DNA of 64,000 nucleotides, from the IMG/VR virus record IMGVR_UViG_3300042301_005314, positions 1 through 64,000 of that record. One strand, given 5' to 3'. Position numbers and translations under genes: made by a program. Shown here in pieces: positions 53,477-62,000 of the stretch (position 1 is the stretch's first letter; each line of letters begins with the position of its first letter). Source of the DNA: a virus. The notes under the pieces are model-generated. The model made no database searches. It worked only from the letters and a program-made list of their open reading frames with translations, and was not told the origin of the DNA.

Positions 53477-54169
53477 TCAAACTACATTCTTGATTTGACT
53501 TCTCAATGCAATTTCGTCATACATTGTTTCCAAGTCACCCAAAACTGATTGTTCAGTTTCAATCAAGTCACCTTCTGGATTTAAGTATTCCCGAATAGTG
53601 TTTATCTTTTCATGAACGTCACCTTCTAAAAGAATAAATGCAGGTTGATCTTCTTTATCAAAAACCACTCCGCTATTCTTTTTATAATGTTCATAAATTC
53701 CGTGAAAAACATTATCAATTTCTTCACGATATTTTTCACTAGTTGAACGATTTGGGGACGGTGATAATTGTATATTCGGATTTAATGGAAGCCAAAAAAT
53801 TATATCATAAAACTTCAGACTCTCTTTTGTCAAGAGAAGTGATGTTGCAAGAAATTCACTATTTGCATTTTCATCCTCTGATAGCTTATTATATTCTGCT
53901 AACCATAGGGAGTATGCCAAATTATCCAATACACACCGATCATGTAGAGTTTTTGTTTTTCCTGAATTTTCAAGTGCTTGATCAACAAGAAAATCACGAA
54001 TAATTTTCTGTGATTCTAGTGTGCCATTTTCATTCAAAGTTAATTCTTTTTCTCTAATCAAGTCTCGGTAAGACTTCGTCGGGGTTTCATACATAGGCCA
54101 AAACTGTTTAAAAGTTTCAACTAATGTTGTTTTTCCATTGTTTTGCGTTCCTGTTATAGCAATTCTCAT
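53477..54169 (-). CDS. P-loop kinase/ATPase (AAA_28/NadR-like)
   Basis: The 230 residues start MRIAITGTQNNGKTTLVETFKQFWPMYETPTKSYRDLI (Walker A GTQNNGKTT), with a TLHDRCVLDNLAYSLWL Walker-B-like segment, typical of the AAA_28/NadR-like kinase group. A nucleoside or NAD-precursor kinase role is possible. It overlaps the vWA gene upstream by 4 nt, so the two are made together. Confidence 0.78.
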   Translation of the reverse strand: MRIAITGTQNNGKTTLVETFKQFWPMYETPTKSYRDLIREKELTLNENGTLESQKIIRDFLVDQALENSGKTKTLHDRCVLDNLAYSLWLAEYNKLSEDENANSEFLATSLLLTKESLKFYDIIFWLPLNPNIQLSPSPNRSTSEKYREEIDNVFHGIYEHYKKNSGVVFDKEDQPAFILLEGDVHEKINTIREYLNPEGDLIETEQSVLGDLETMYDEIALRSQIKNVV

Positions 54170-54816
54170 ACAACTTCTTTATCATTCTCTTTTTCGTCAA
54201 AGCTAAAAGTGCGGCAATATGTTGATGCATCTGTTCGATCCAATGTTTTATAAGAGGTATAGCTGTCACAAACTGATTTAAAACCTTCTGATATGCTTGT
54301 CGAATCTCTGGCAAAACCTCTAGAAGATGAACCTGTAATACCAAGAGATTGATGTTGCTTTAGCACTGCTTCTTCTCCTGCACCAAGGAAAACAAAATCC
54401 CATGCATATTTTTCACGTTGATGTTTAATTTTTTCCGAAACAGTGGATGCAGAGAATTCTTTGGATGCATTTTCAAATCCATCTGTTATAACTAAAAACA
54501 ATACCCGATTAGGACGATCTTCTTCTGCCATTTTTACCAGTTTTTCTCCAACAATTGTCATTGTTTTTCCAATTGCATCCAATAATGCAGTTGATCCTCT
54601 TGGGGAAATGGAAATATTAATATCATCTTTAATGTCCTTGTCGGTGAATACTGTTTCGTATTGATCGTCAAATTGGTAAAATGATACTTTTGTTTCATCT
54701 CCGCTATTTTTTTCTTTTTCCAAAAAAGTTTTAATTCCTCCGGTAATATCATGGGCAATACTGTTCATTGACCCACTTCTGTCTAAAATTATGTTCAAGT
54801 CTGTATAATTCTTCAT
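54166..54816 (-). CDS. vWA domain protein
   Basis: The 216 residues have a near-complete vWA domain: LNIILDRSGSMNSIAHDITGG (MIDAS DxSxS), SPRGSTALLDAIGKTM (Thr), VLFLVITDGFENAS (Asp), plus a C-terminal extension ending DEKENDKEVV. It is the first gene of the pair with the P-loop ATPase and has a leaderless promoter. A metal-ion-dependent protein-binding partner is expected. Confidence 0.88.
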   Translation of the reverse strand: MKNYTDLNIILDRSGSMNSIAHDITGGIKTFLEKEKNSGDETKVSFYQFDDQYETVFTDKDIKDDINISISPRGSTALLDAIGKTMTIVGEKLVKMAEEDRPNRVLFLVITDGFENASKEFSASTVSEKIKHQREKYAWDFVFLGAGEEAVLKQHQSLGITGSSSRGFARDSTSISEGFKSVCDSYTSYKTLDRTDASTYCRTFSFDEKENDKEVV

Positions 54817-54823
54817 ACTTTAT

Positions 54824-54852
54824 AAGTTACATTATTTCTTTGTATTTGTCAA
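54824..54852 (-). promoter_or_regulatory. Early-type leaderless promoter of the vWA-ATPase pair
   Basis: TTGACA (54847-54852), 17-nt spacer, TAACTT (54824-54829), 7 nt to ATG 54816. Confidence 0.65.
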
Positions 54853-55037
54853 GATTTTTCCTCCGTTTCATTATCTTCCTTTTGAATTGGTTTTATCTTT
54901 TTTAAGAATTTAATAAAATCTTTTTTATTCAATTCCTTAATTTCTAATTTCTCCCAATCAATCATCATTTTATATTGGGAAAATAATTTACCCAACTGAT
55001 CTAAAAACTTTTTTTCATGCTTGTCTAATTTAGCCAT
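54849..55037 (-). CDS. Small highly charged protein
   Basis: From ATG 55037 (MAKLDKHEKKFLDQLGKLFSQYKMMIDWEKLEIKELNKKDFIKF) the 62 residues are Lys/Glu-rich and ambiguous. Choosing this ATG over the upstream in-frame GTG is supported by the promoter. It shares a divergent promoter region with the metallophosphoesterase gene. Confidence 0.62.
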   Translation of the reverse strand: MAKLDKHEKKFLDQLGKLFSQYKMMIDWEKLEIKELNKKDFIKFLKKIKPIQKEDNETEEKS

Positions 55038-55043
55038 TCTTTT

Positions 55044-55071
55044 AATATACACTACAACATTTTCATGTCAA
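55044..55071 (-). promoter_or_regulatory. Divergent promoter, leftward arm (leaderless)
   Basis: TTGACA (55066-55071), 16-nt spacer, TATATT (55044-55049), then 6 nt to ATG 55037. Confidence 0.75.
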
Positions 55072-55076
55072 GAGGG

Positions 55077-55104
55077 TTGACAATTTTGCGGTATCATGTA
55101 TCAT
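55077..55104 (+). promoter_or_regulatory. Divergent promoter, rightward arm (leaderless)
   Basis: TTGACA (55077-55082), 16-nt spacer, TATCAT (55099-55104), then 5 nt to ATG 55110. Its -35 is 5 bp from that of the leftward promoter. Confidence 0.75.
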
Positions 55105-55109
55105 AATTT

Positions 55110-55913
55110 ATGAACACTCCTTACAAACTGAATCGTAATAGTTACGACAATATCTACTTTTCCAGTGATTTCCACTACAATCATCAAAAAGATTTTTTGT
55201 GGAAGCCGCGTGGTTTTTCTTCTTTTCAAGATCATGATATGTTTTTGGAAAATGAAGTTTCTAAACTAACGAAAAACGATTTGTTAATTTTTCTCGGAGA
55301 TTTTAGCCTAAATTCTCCCCCTGAACAAAGTGCTGCATTGTTGCAAAAAATAAATGCCCGAATGTTTTACATTTTCGGCAACCATGAATCATATCACTCT
55401 CGTTTTTATAAAGATTCCCTTCGAAATTATTATAAGCAAACTTTTGATTATTCTATGCGAGATGCAGGACATGATCACGGGTCATTAGACGGAATAAACA
55501 CTGTTTCTGATCATCCGTTCCAAACTTTCCCATTTTCAGTGGGAAAATATACTAATTCAGGGTTTCCGGGACTTCGGAAAAAATTGAAAGATGTTCAAGA
55601 AAATGATATCGTTTATTGGGGCGAAGAAGGTTATTTCAAAATTGGAAATACTTTTCTATTTTGCCGTCACATGGCTCCCCGAATTTGGGACAAAGTAAAG
55701 CATTCTAATTATGTGGCTATTTGTGGGCATTCTCATGGTCATTTATTTCCTGCAAATCCTGAATGTAAAAATCAAGGTAAAATCCTAGATGTTGGAGTCG
55801 ATAATGCAATAAAGTATAATGGAACTGCATTCTTCAAAATAGAAGAAATTGAAACTATTATGCATAGTAAAACTATTGTTATTGAAGATCATCATGGATG
55901 CGAACATGTATAA
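55110..55913 (+). CDS. Calcineurin-like metallophosphoesterase
   Basis: The 267 residues carry all metal-site motifs in order: FSSDFHYNH (DxH), LLIFLGDFSL (GD), FYIFGNHES-like GNHE, FCRHMAP (H) and AICGHSHGHLF (GHxH). The binuclear site hydrolyses phosphomonoesters or diesters, including cyclic nucleotides or DNA/RNA ends. It heads an operon with SLOG and 2H-phosphoesterase genes. Confidence 0.9.
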   Translation: MNTPYKLNRNSYDNIYFSSDFHYNHQKDFLWKPRGFSSFQDHDMFLENEVSKLTKNDLLIFLGDFSLNSPPEQSAALLQKINARMFYIFGNHESYHSRFYKDSLRNYYKQTFDYSMRDAGHDHGSLDGINTVSDHPFQTFPFSVGKYTNSGFPGLRKKLKDVQENDIVYWGEEGYFKIGNTFLFCRHMAPRIWDKVKHSNYVAICGHSHGHLFPANPECKNQGKILDVGVDNAIKYNGTAFFKIEEIETIMHSKTIVIEDHHGCEHV

Positions 55914-56451
55914 ATTTTTCGTCGGAATAGGAAGTCGAAGCACTCCTGAATCGTATATTCCTTTAATTGAAAAAATATCAGAGAAATTAATTTCTCGTAA
56001 TTATATTCTTCGTTCCGGAGGAGCAAGTGGTGCAGACACTTTTTGGGAAAATGCATATGATAAGTTTGGTGGCAAAAAAGAAATATATCTTCCTTGGAAA
56101 AATTTTAACAATAATTCTTCGGAACTATATCATATAAGCAATGAAGCACTCGAAAGGGCAGAATACTATCATCCCAATTGGAGTTCTTTATCAGATGCTG
56201 CTAAAAAATTACATGCCAGAAATACATACCAAATATTAGGAGATGATTCGGGGCGTTATAATACAAATGGTCGATATTTTGGTTGGAGTTTTAGTGATAT
56301 GGTTATCTGCTACACGGCAGACGGAAAAGATACTGGTGGAACAGGACAGGCGATAAGAATCGCTCGACAATATAACGTTCCTGTGTATAATCTCTACCAT
56401 TACGGCGAAAATATCCTACAAATAATTGAACAATATGAATTATTTTCTTAA
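55906..56451 (+). CDS. SLOG-fold (DprA/LOG-like) nucleotide-binding protein
   Basis: From ATG 55906 (overlapping the upstream stop) the 181 residues show FFVGIGSRSTPESY, YILRSGGASGADTFWENAYDK and DGKDTGGTGQAIRIARQYNVPVYNL, the G-x-G-S-R, GGA-x-GAD and GGTGQA sites of SLOG proteins. SLOG domains bind nucleotides and derivatives and occur in antiphage signalling, here possibly as a sink or sensor. ATG 55894 is an alternative start. Confidence 0.8.
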   Translation: MYKFFVGIGSRSTPESYIPLIEKISEKLISRNYILRSGGASGADTFWENAYDKFGGKKEIYLPWKNFNNNSSELYHISNEALERAEYYHPNWSSLSDAAKKLHARNTYQILGDDSGRYNTNGRYFGWSFSDMVICYTADGKDTGGTGQAIRIARQYNVPVYNLYHYGENILQIIEQYELFS

Positions 56452-56860
56452 ATCAGAAGGAAAATTAGAAATATCCAATGGTGCAGTTCGTTTAAAAGTA
56501 TCAATGGATTTTATACGATATTACAAATCATTAATTGATAAAGAATATCGTATATTTTCTAATTTCCCCGCGCATGGAAGCCATATCACGCTATTTCATC
56601 CTAAAATTCATGGTGTTTTAGATTCGTTTAAAGTTAAATTTATTAAAAAGTTTTATATGGATAATAAAATACCTTTTGAATATAATCCATATATTATACA
56701 AGGAGGACATACTAAAAACTTCCGAAATTGGTATTTAAATGTAAAAAGTGTTCAATTAAACGAAATTGTTAATTACTTAGGTGCAAGTGTCGGTCACGGT
56801 TTGCATTTAACTATTTGCAATACAAAAGGAGGAGTTCGTCCTTATATTTGGCTTAAATAA
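56435..56860 (+). CDS. 2H phosphoesterase, Acb1-like (anti-CBASS candidate)
   Basis: From ATG 56435, 141 residues contain two H-x-T motifs, SHITLFH (H50/T52) and LHLTIC (H124/T126), spaced 74 residues apart. From memory T4 Acb1 (gp57B, ~152 residues) has H44/T46 and H113/T115 (69 apart). Acb1 cleaves cyclic oligonucleotide signals of CBASS. W99 near the middle may match the nucleobase-stacking Trp of Acb1. Start 56435 is chosen over an in-frame TTG. The family assignment is good; the activity is inferred. Confidence 0.7.
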   Translation: MNYFLKSEGKLEISNGAVRLKVSMDFIRYYKSLIDKEYRIFSNFPAHGSHITLFHPKIHGVLDSFKVKFIKKFYMDNKIPFEYNPYIIQGGHTKNFRNWYLNVKSVQLNEIVNYLGASVGHGLHLTICNTKGGVRPYIWLK

Positions 56861-57392
56861 CTGTTTTAAACGTCTCATTACCGACATTATTGGAAAACAC
56901 AAACCTATTACTGGTAAATGTTTTTCCAATAATGTCGGTTTTTATTTTGGTATATTGTTCTCCTTTGCCGGGAAGAAGATATCCAATAGTAGAGTGAGGA
57001 TGATACCTTGGATAGCTATCCGTTGCATCAAAATTATTAGTTATAATATCGTTTAATTCCATTAATGATTTTGATTTTACATCAAATTTCAAAACATCGT
57101 ATGCTTTATTCCTAAACAATGAAATATTAGTTAATGAAAAAGTAATTGGTTCAAATTTCAACTTTTTTTCAAAAAAACTGAAATTTTGATCATGTAATCC
57201 ATACTTGACGGTAATATGCGGTTTTTGCTCTAACCCATGTCTCGGTGTTAAATCATAAACATCGCAGGGACATATTTTTTCTTGTATTTTCTGAAAGTCC
57301 GGAAGAAGAAACCCTAAGTCTAACATTAAACATGCATAAGGTCTTGGAGTTGTATTTTCAATAAACAATTGGTAAAATTCTGTAAATTTCAT
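56853..57392 (-). CDS. 2H phosphoesterase (2'-5' RNA ligase-like) with capsid-targeting-like N-terminus
   Basis: The 179 residues carry KPHITVKYGLHD and YHPHSTIGYLLPG, the two H-x-[ST] motifs of 2H phosphoesterases. The N-terminal MKFTEFYQLFIENTTP resembles the lysozyme N-terminus in the next gene and the proteins at 12260 and 62709. It is convergent with the Acb1-like gene and overlaps it by 8 nt. If the leader targets the capsid, the enzyme could enter with the DNA. Confidence 0.8.
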   Translation of the reverse strand: MKFTEFYQLFIENTTPRPYACLMLDLGFLLPDFQKIQEKICPCDVYDLTPRHGLEQKPHITVKYGLHDQNFSFFEKKLKFEPITFSLTNISLFRNKAYDVLKFDVKSKSLMELNDIITNNFDATDSYPRYHPHSTIGYLLPGKGEQYTKIKTDIIGKTFTSNRFVFSNNVGNETFKTVI

Positions 57393-58327
57393 TTGTAAGT
57401 GTTTTTATTAACATCTAAGGAGTAATTAGGATGAAGCGCATTTTCTATTTCGCCCGCATTTCGTTTCATACGTAATGCAATACCATATCCTTTTTGTTTA
57501 GGGTCTGAATATTTCTTATATTCACGACTGTTAAGGTATTCTTTTGCAGCAGCTTTTAAATACACTCTTGCTACTCTGTGTTCACCCTTGAAGTATGCAT
57601 CCATTGCCTTCTTAATGAGCTTTTTGGCCGTGACTGATCCTGCCAGATCACCTCGGAAAAACCCGTCCAGAATCGCCACCTTGAGCGATAATGGATATTC
57701 GTCAAATCCTAAAAACTGTTTCCGGACAGTTATTAATTTTTTCATCAAATCTTTTTTGAATATTTCTACTGCTCTAGCTTTAGATATTTCTACTTTAACC
57801 AGTTTTTTATTTTTTGTTAACACCTCATCTGGTTTAAATGTGCCGTCTTTAAGATCCGAAGGTATTATTAAATGACCTATTCCAATTGTATTATATCCTT
57901 TATTATCTGGATAACTTTTTGTATGAATTCCTATTCCTTGAATTTCATGCTTCATAATATACTGCATTGCAGTGTCTATGAAATTTTTATACCGACTATA
58001 TTCATCAACTGATGACTTATTCACTAATGTCGTTGTGACTGGAGCAATTGGTTGCTGATTAAATGAGTTTTTAGTTTTGTATAAATTTTGCAATTTTGTT
58101 ACAAAATCTGGATCTTTTAACTTTTGATCAACTTCTGTTTTAATTTCTTGAAATTTCTGTGGATTTTCTGCCAATTTCGCCACCTTCATTTCTACATCAC
58201 TTGGAACACTCCATGTTATTCCTGCAATTGCCAGCATTCCGATTTTTCTTAAAAAATCCTTTACTCCTTCTTCTACAACAATATCTCGGTGTTCAACTAC
58301 TAAATGGAACAGTTCATCAAATTTCAT
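57389..58327 (-). CDS. GH24 (T4-lysozyme-like) muralytic protein with capsid-targeting-like N-terminus
   Basis: The 312 residues start MKFDELFHLVVEHRDIVVEEG, followed by a ~90-residue linker. The T4-lysozyme core follows: IMKHEIQGIGIHTKSYPDNKGYNTIGIGHLI (catalytic Glu, Asp, Thr as in T4L), then PLSLKVAILDGFFRGDL and helices to RMKRNAGEIENAL. It cleaves peptidoglycan. A leader of this type suggests virion association, perhaps cell-wall opening at entry, rather than lysis from the cytoplasm. A GAATAAATA late-like motif precedes it. Confidence 0.85.
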   Translation of the reverse strand: MKFDELFHLVVEHRDIVVEEGVKDFLRKIGMLAIAGITWSVPSDVEMKVAKLAENPQKFQEIKTEVDQKLKDPDFVTKLQNLYKTKNSFNQQPIAPVTTTLVNKSSVDEYSRYKNFIDTAMQYIMKHEIQGIGIHTKSYPDNKGYNTIGIGHLIIPSDLKDGTFKPDEVLTKNKKLVKVEISKARAVEIFKKDLMKKLITVRKQFLGFDEYPLSLKVAILDGFFRGDLAGSVTAKKLIKKAMDAYFKGEHRVARVYLKAAAKEYLNSREYKKYSDPKQKGYGIALRMKRNAGEIENALHPNYSLDVNKNTYK

Positions 58328-58332
58328 ATAGA

Positions 58333-58340
58333 TATTTATT
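58333..58340 (-). promoter_or_regulatory. Candidate late promoter of the lysozyme gene
   Basis: On the minus strand AATAAATA lies just upstream of ATG 58327, like the motif before tail genes. Confidence 0.4.
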
Positions 58341-58353
58341 CTATATTGTTATT

Positions 58354-58857
58354 TTATTTGGTTGAACTAAATGCATCTCTTTGGCGTTTTATAACATCTT
58401 CATTTGATTCAAATATATGAAGATTTGATGACTTGTAATATTCTATATCTTGTTTTTTCTTTTCTAATAATGTTTTTAAAAAATTCTGCATTTCTTTACC
58501 ATTTTCCGTTTTCATGTCTAAGTTTAATATAATTTCATACAAAATAGTATTTAAATCATTATTATATTTTCCAAAAAAGATACTGCTATATTTTACATCT
58601 ACTTCTCTCTCAGAAACAATTGATTTCTTTTCTGTTACAATATCAATTAATCTTCCTGAATCGTAGTCTCCTTCCCACTTAAATCGGTTCAAATTTATTT
58701 TATTATCAGTTAAACCCAACTCACTAAAAGAATATTTTTTAATAAGCATTTTCTGTAATAATGTTTCTGGAAACATAGAAACATCAAATGTAAAAGTTGT
58801 GAACTTTCTAGTAGAAAGATTAAATAATGCATATAAAAAGAAATTATTTTCGGACAT
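58354..58857 (-). CDS. Hypothetical protein
   Basis: The 167 residues (MSENNFFLYALFNLSTRKFTTFTFDVSMFPETLLQKMLIKKYSFSELGL...) are mixed alpha/beta, ending in polar helices (IEYYKSSNLHIFESNEDVIKRQRDAFSSTK). ATG follows directly after a 10-bp hairpin. Not recognised; small phage-specific protein. Confidence 0.66.
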   Translation of the reverse strand: MSENNFFLYALFNLSTRKFTTFTFDVSMFPETLLQKMLIKKYSFSELGLTDNKINLNRFKWEGDYDSGRLIDIVTEKKSIVSEREVDVKYSSIFFGKYNNDLNTILYEIILNLDMKTENGKEMQNFLKTLLEKKKQDIEYYKSSNLHIFESNEDVIKRQRDAFSSTK

Positions 58858-58860
58858 AAT

Positions 58861-58888
58861 AAAGGGAGGATTTTTAGTCCTCCCTTTA
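58861..58888 (-). terminator. Hairpin before gene 58354-58857
   Basis: AAAGGGAGGA/TCCTCCCTTT with 7-nt loop, ending 3 nt before ATG 58857. It probably terminates the large vWA gene; the GGAGG in one arm would be hidden in the folded form. Confidence 0.7.
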
Positions 58889-58922
58889 TTATAACTCTTC
58901 TTTTTTACCTTTTCAAGTATTA

Positions 58923-60935
58923 TTACAAATATTCATTAACTTCTGAAACTTTGAATACCAAATCATTATATTCAAACTTTTCAGCTTTATCAATATCGGC
59001 GAACCATGAATTTGTAACAATCATAAAGAACTTTTGAGAAGAGATTTTTTGTGCAAGAAGGTCAACAGTTTCTTCCACACCTTCCAAAGTTTTTTGGCAA
59101 AACTCTACAAAGGTTTCTTTACCCAAATTCTTCAATTGTTCATCATACTTTTTAAAGAGCGGCCAACAAATAACATCACCGGGATTTTGTTTACCGTTGG
59201 CTTTGTATTTCTTATAGCTTTCGCTTGCAGAAATCTTGCTTGCACCCTTTAATTGAGCAGTCAATTCTACGAATGGAATAAAGTCTGCATTCTCATCCTT
59301 CGCTTTGCCTTCGCTTTTTGGAGAATACCGCATAGCATAATCCAATCCCATTTCCTCCAACAATACAGCACCTTCGGGACCATACATGCTTACTCGCTTA
59401 TCTTCTGCATGTTTTTGGGACGCATGCGCTTTGATATACATTCGAAGTACGCTTGCATGAGCTTTTTCAGAAATAAGAGTTTTATACAAATTGGAAAAAC
59501 TCTTTATAGAAAGTTCTTTTTGATCTTCATCAAAAAGGTCAATAACATCATTTGGAACAAGATTAATTACTTTATCCGTATTTTCATTATGAAGAACAAT
59601 ATTTCCAAAGTTGAAATCGCCATTTGCTACAAATGCATAATTTCGATATGTAGTGCTTTCAATCGGAAGAACAATTGGTGTATGCGAACGGGTATTAAAT
59701 TCTTCTACTCGTTTTTTCAAATCTTCGTCCAGAATAGATTTAATCTGTCCTTCACGAACTGTGAGAAAACTAATATTTGCCCGATTTTCATTGCCAATGA
59801 TATTTATAATTCTTGCAGGAGCAACACTTGTTTCGAATTCTACCTTGCTAACATCCTCTCCTTTTCTGGAAATAGACTTGTATTGTGAATTATGTAGGTC
59901 AATGGTAACTTTACCAATATCCTTTTTAATATTCTTCAAGAATTCGGTAAGAGTCATTCCAGTATTTTGATCGGATTTTTCTACCGCAGAAAGACTAGTG
60001 GCTTTTTCCTTCAAGAAGTTTTCCGCTTGACCTTTTTGCAGAACAGTAAATGCCTTTTGAAGTTTCTTTGCAGAAAGATTATCTCCAGCTTTTCTAAGAA
60101 CCAGAACACCAAGATTTGCTTTATTCTTTTGAGAAAGAATTTGTGCCAAAGAATAAACAAACACAGGATTATTCAATTGTTCTGATGGAAGTGCATTCAA
60201 CTCATTATAATTTACTGCAAACAGTTCGCTCTCCTTTTTCGTTGCCAATGCAGAAACCGTATTATCCGCTTTAACTTCCAATGGAAGAATATCCGTTTCG
60301 GTTACTTGCCAAACCAAATCAAAAGATTGAGGAAGTTTAACAGAAACAAGGGTTTTCTTATTAGAAATAAGATCAGATGCGCTCTTTTTCATTTCGGTGA
60401 AATCAGAAATATGATTAAACACACCTCCAATATTTTCTGCCATTTCAAGCAATAATTTACGATCATAATAGCTGGAATAACCAACCATCATTTTATATGA
60501 AAATGAATTTTTCAATGAAGCACAAACTTGAATAATATCATTGTATGATCCTCCCGAATTATGGTATCCATCCGATAGCCACATCAAAACATTCTCCGTA
60601 TTTCCTGTTAATTGTCTAACATCTTTAATTGTTTCTTCTACAGTTTGAAGAATTTGGAGAAAATTGGTCAATCCTCTTGCATAAATTTTCTCCTCGATCA
60701 ATTTATCAATTCCTTTCAAATTTGATGCTCCTTTACAAATCCAAGAATAATCACCTGTGGAAGAGAAATACCCTAGAGTAAACGTGTCTCCCGGACTCAT
60801 TAGGTCTTTTATAGAACTAATCGTTGCCTTCAAATCTCGGATGGAATAAGCCATTGACCCTGAGAGGTCGCAAATACACATATAATTCGTCGGAGAATTT
60901 TTGGAGTCATTATTTTTAGGAATTACTATTTTCAT
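58923..60935 (-). CDS. Large vWA-domain protein
   Basis: The 670 residues begin near NYMCICDLSGSMAYSIRDL (MIDAS DLSGS), with LTNFLQILQ and VLMWLSDGYHN completing a vWA domain (~residues 15-200). A ~470-residue alpha/beta region follows, with VKLPQSFDLVWQVTETDILPLEVKADN and LRMYIKAHASQKHAEDKRVS. It stands alone with its own leaderless promoter. The MIDAS suggests metal-dependent protein binding; it is the third vWA protein in the window. Confidence 0.85.
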   Translation of the reverse strand: MKIVIPKNNDSKNSPTNYMCICDLSGSMAYSIRDLKATISSIKDLMSPGDTFTLGYFSSTGDYSWICKGASNLKGIDKLIEEKIYARGLTNFLQILQTVEETIKDVRQLTGNTENVLMWLSDGYHNSGGSYNDIIQVCASLKNSFSYKMMVGYSSYYDRKLLLEMAENIGGVFNHISDFTEMKKSASDLISNKKTLVSVKLPQSFDLVWQVTETDILPLEVKADNTVSALATKKESELFAVNYNELNALPSEQLNNPVFVYSLAQILSQKNKANLGVLVLRKAGDNLSAKKLQKAFTVLQKGQAENFLKEKATSLSAVEKSDQNTGMTLTEFLKNIKKDIGKVTIDLHNSQYKSISRKGEDVSKVEFETSVAPARIINIIGNENRANISFLTVREGQIKSILDEDLKKRVEEFNTRSHTPIVLPIESTTYRNYAFVANGDFNFGNIVLHNENTDKVINLVPNDVIDLFDEDQKELSIKSFSNLYKTLISEKAHASVLRMYIKAHASQKHAEDKRVSMYGPEGAVLLEEMGLDYAMRYSPKSEGKAKDENADFIPFVELTAQLKGASKISASESYKKYKANGKQNPGDVICWPLFKKYDEQLKNLGKETFVEFCQKTLEGVEETVDLLAQKISSQKFFMIVTNSWFADIDKAEKFEYNDLVFKVSEVNEYL

Positions 60936-60943
60936 ATTCGTGT

Positions 60944-60971
60944 ATTATACTCAGACTACTCCTTAAGTCAA
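60944..60971 (-). promoter_or_regulatory. Early-type leaderless promoter of the large vWA gene
   Basis: TTGACT (60966-60971), 16-nt spacer, consensus TATAAT (60944-60949), 8 nt to ATG 60935. Confidence 0.75.
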
Positions 60972-61958
60972 GAGCTTATTTTTGGCATTTTTTGCGTCTT
61001 CTTCTGAATCAAAATATCCAATCACTATCTGTTTTTTACCATTATAGTAATATGCTCTCCACCTGCCATTTTTCATACAGTTTATTCCTTTCTCAGAAGA
61101 TGTTTGATTTAAACGCTGTTTCCAATGTTCGATCTGAACCGAAAAATTACTCAAATCATATTTGAAATTAGGAAAATTCAATGGTTTGTTCAATTTATAA
61201 TAAATTATGAATTTATCAACTATATGTGCTGCTTCTTCTTCAGAAGATATAAAATCTATTCTCATTTTTTCAGGAATTTTTAATATATCCAATCTAACTC
61301 TCCACTTAGTCTTCTTTTTATTACAAGACACATAATTATATTTTGATGTATGGTGCGTTTTTATAAATTCATTATAGAAAGTTTCTAAATCTATTTTTAT
61401 AAATTCTTCACGCCTGTCATCGAAATTGATCCGTGCATCATCACCGAACAAATATAAAACTAATTTATCATATGCTTCTGCTGCTAATAGCTCATTTTCG
61501 AATTTTCTAGATACAACTATTTTATTGACTCTTACTGATGTATGATACTCTCCACGTTGATCCACCCATACTCCCGTATATTTAGATGATTTTGTGTTCA
61601 TAATTTTCTTATTTTTTCGCCCTTGGTTAATTTTTGATAACTTCCTCTTTGTGTCCTCATGGACAGTTATTTTGCCACATAATTCGTATTTTAAATTATA
61701 TCCATTCGGACTTATACTATTGAACATATTTATGTAATCATACTCTGCCTTATTAATATATTCTCGACTTTCATTACCTTCAATAATTTCAAACGTAAAA
61801 TTATCTTCTCCATATTTCTGAATAGCTCTAGAAATATAAGATACACACCACTTACTTTTAAAATTTTTATGTTGATTAAATCTTTTTTCTGGATTATTTG
61901 TCTGACCAATATAAATCTTACCGTTAATTTTATTTGTTATCCTATATACAAAATACAT
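60963..61958 (-). CDS. GIY-YIG homing endonuclease with AP2-like repeats
   Basis: The 331 residues start MYFVYRITNKINGKIYIGQTNNPEKRFNQHK (GIY-YIG core with the catalytic Arg and later Glu). Three AP2-like DNA-binding segments follow: SKYTGVWVDQRGEYHTSVRV..., SKYNYVSCNKKKTKWRVRLDI... and KGINCMKNGRWRAYYYNGK. A large free-standing mobile endonuclease. Its 3' end overlaps the vWA promoter region. Confidence 0.9.
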   Translation of the reverse strand: MYFVYRITNKINGKIYIGQTNNPEKRFNQHKNFKSKWCVSYISRAIQKYGEDNFTFEIIEGNESREYINKAEYDYINMFNSISPNGYNLKYELCGKITVHEDTKRKLSKINQGRKNKKIMNTKSSKYTGVWVDQRGEYHTSVRVNKIVVSRKFENELLAAEAYDKLVLYLFGDDARINFDDRREEFIKIDLETFYNEFIKTHHTSKYNYVSCNKKKTKWRVRLDILKIPEKMRIDFISSEEEAAHIVDKFIIYYKLNKPLNFPNFKYDLSNFSVQIEHWKQRLNQTSSEKGINCMKNGRWRAYYYNGKKQIVIGYFDSEEDAKNAKNKLLT

Positions 61959-62000
61959 ACTTCCTATTACTTAGTCGGAAGTATGTATTTTATGCAACTA

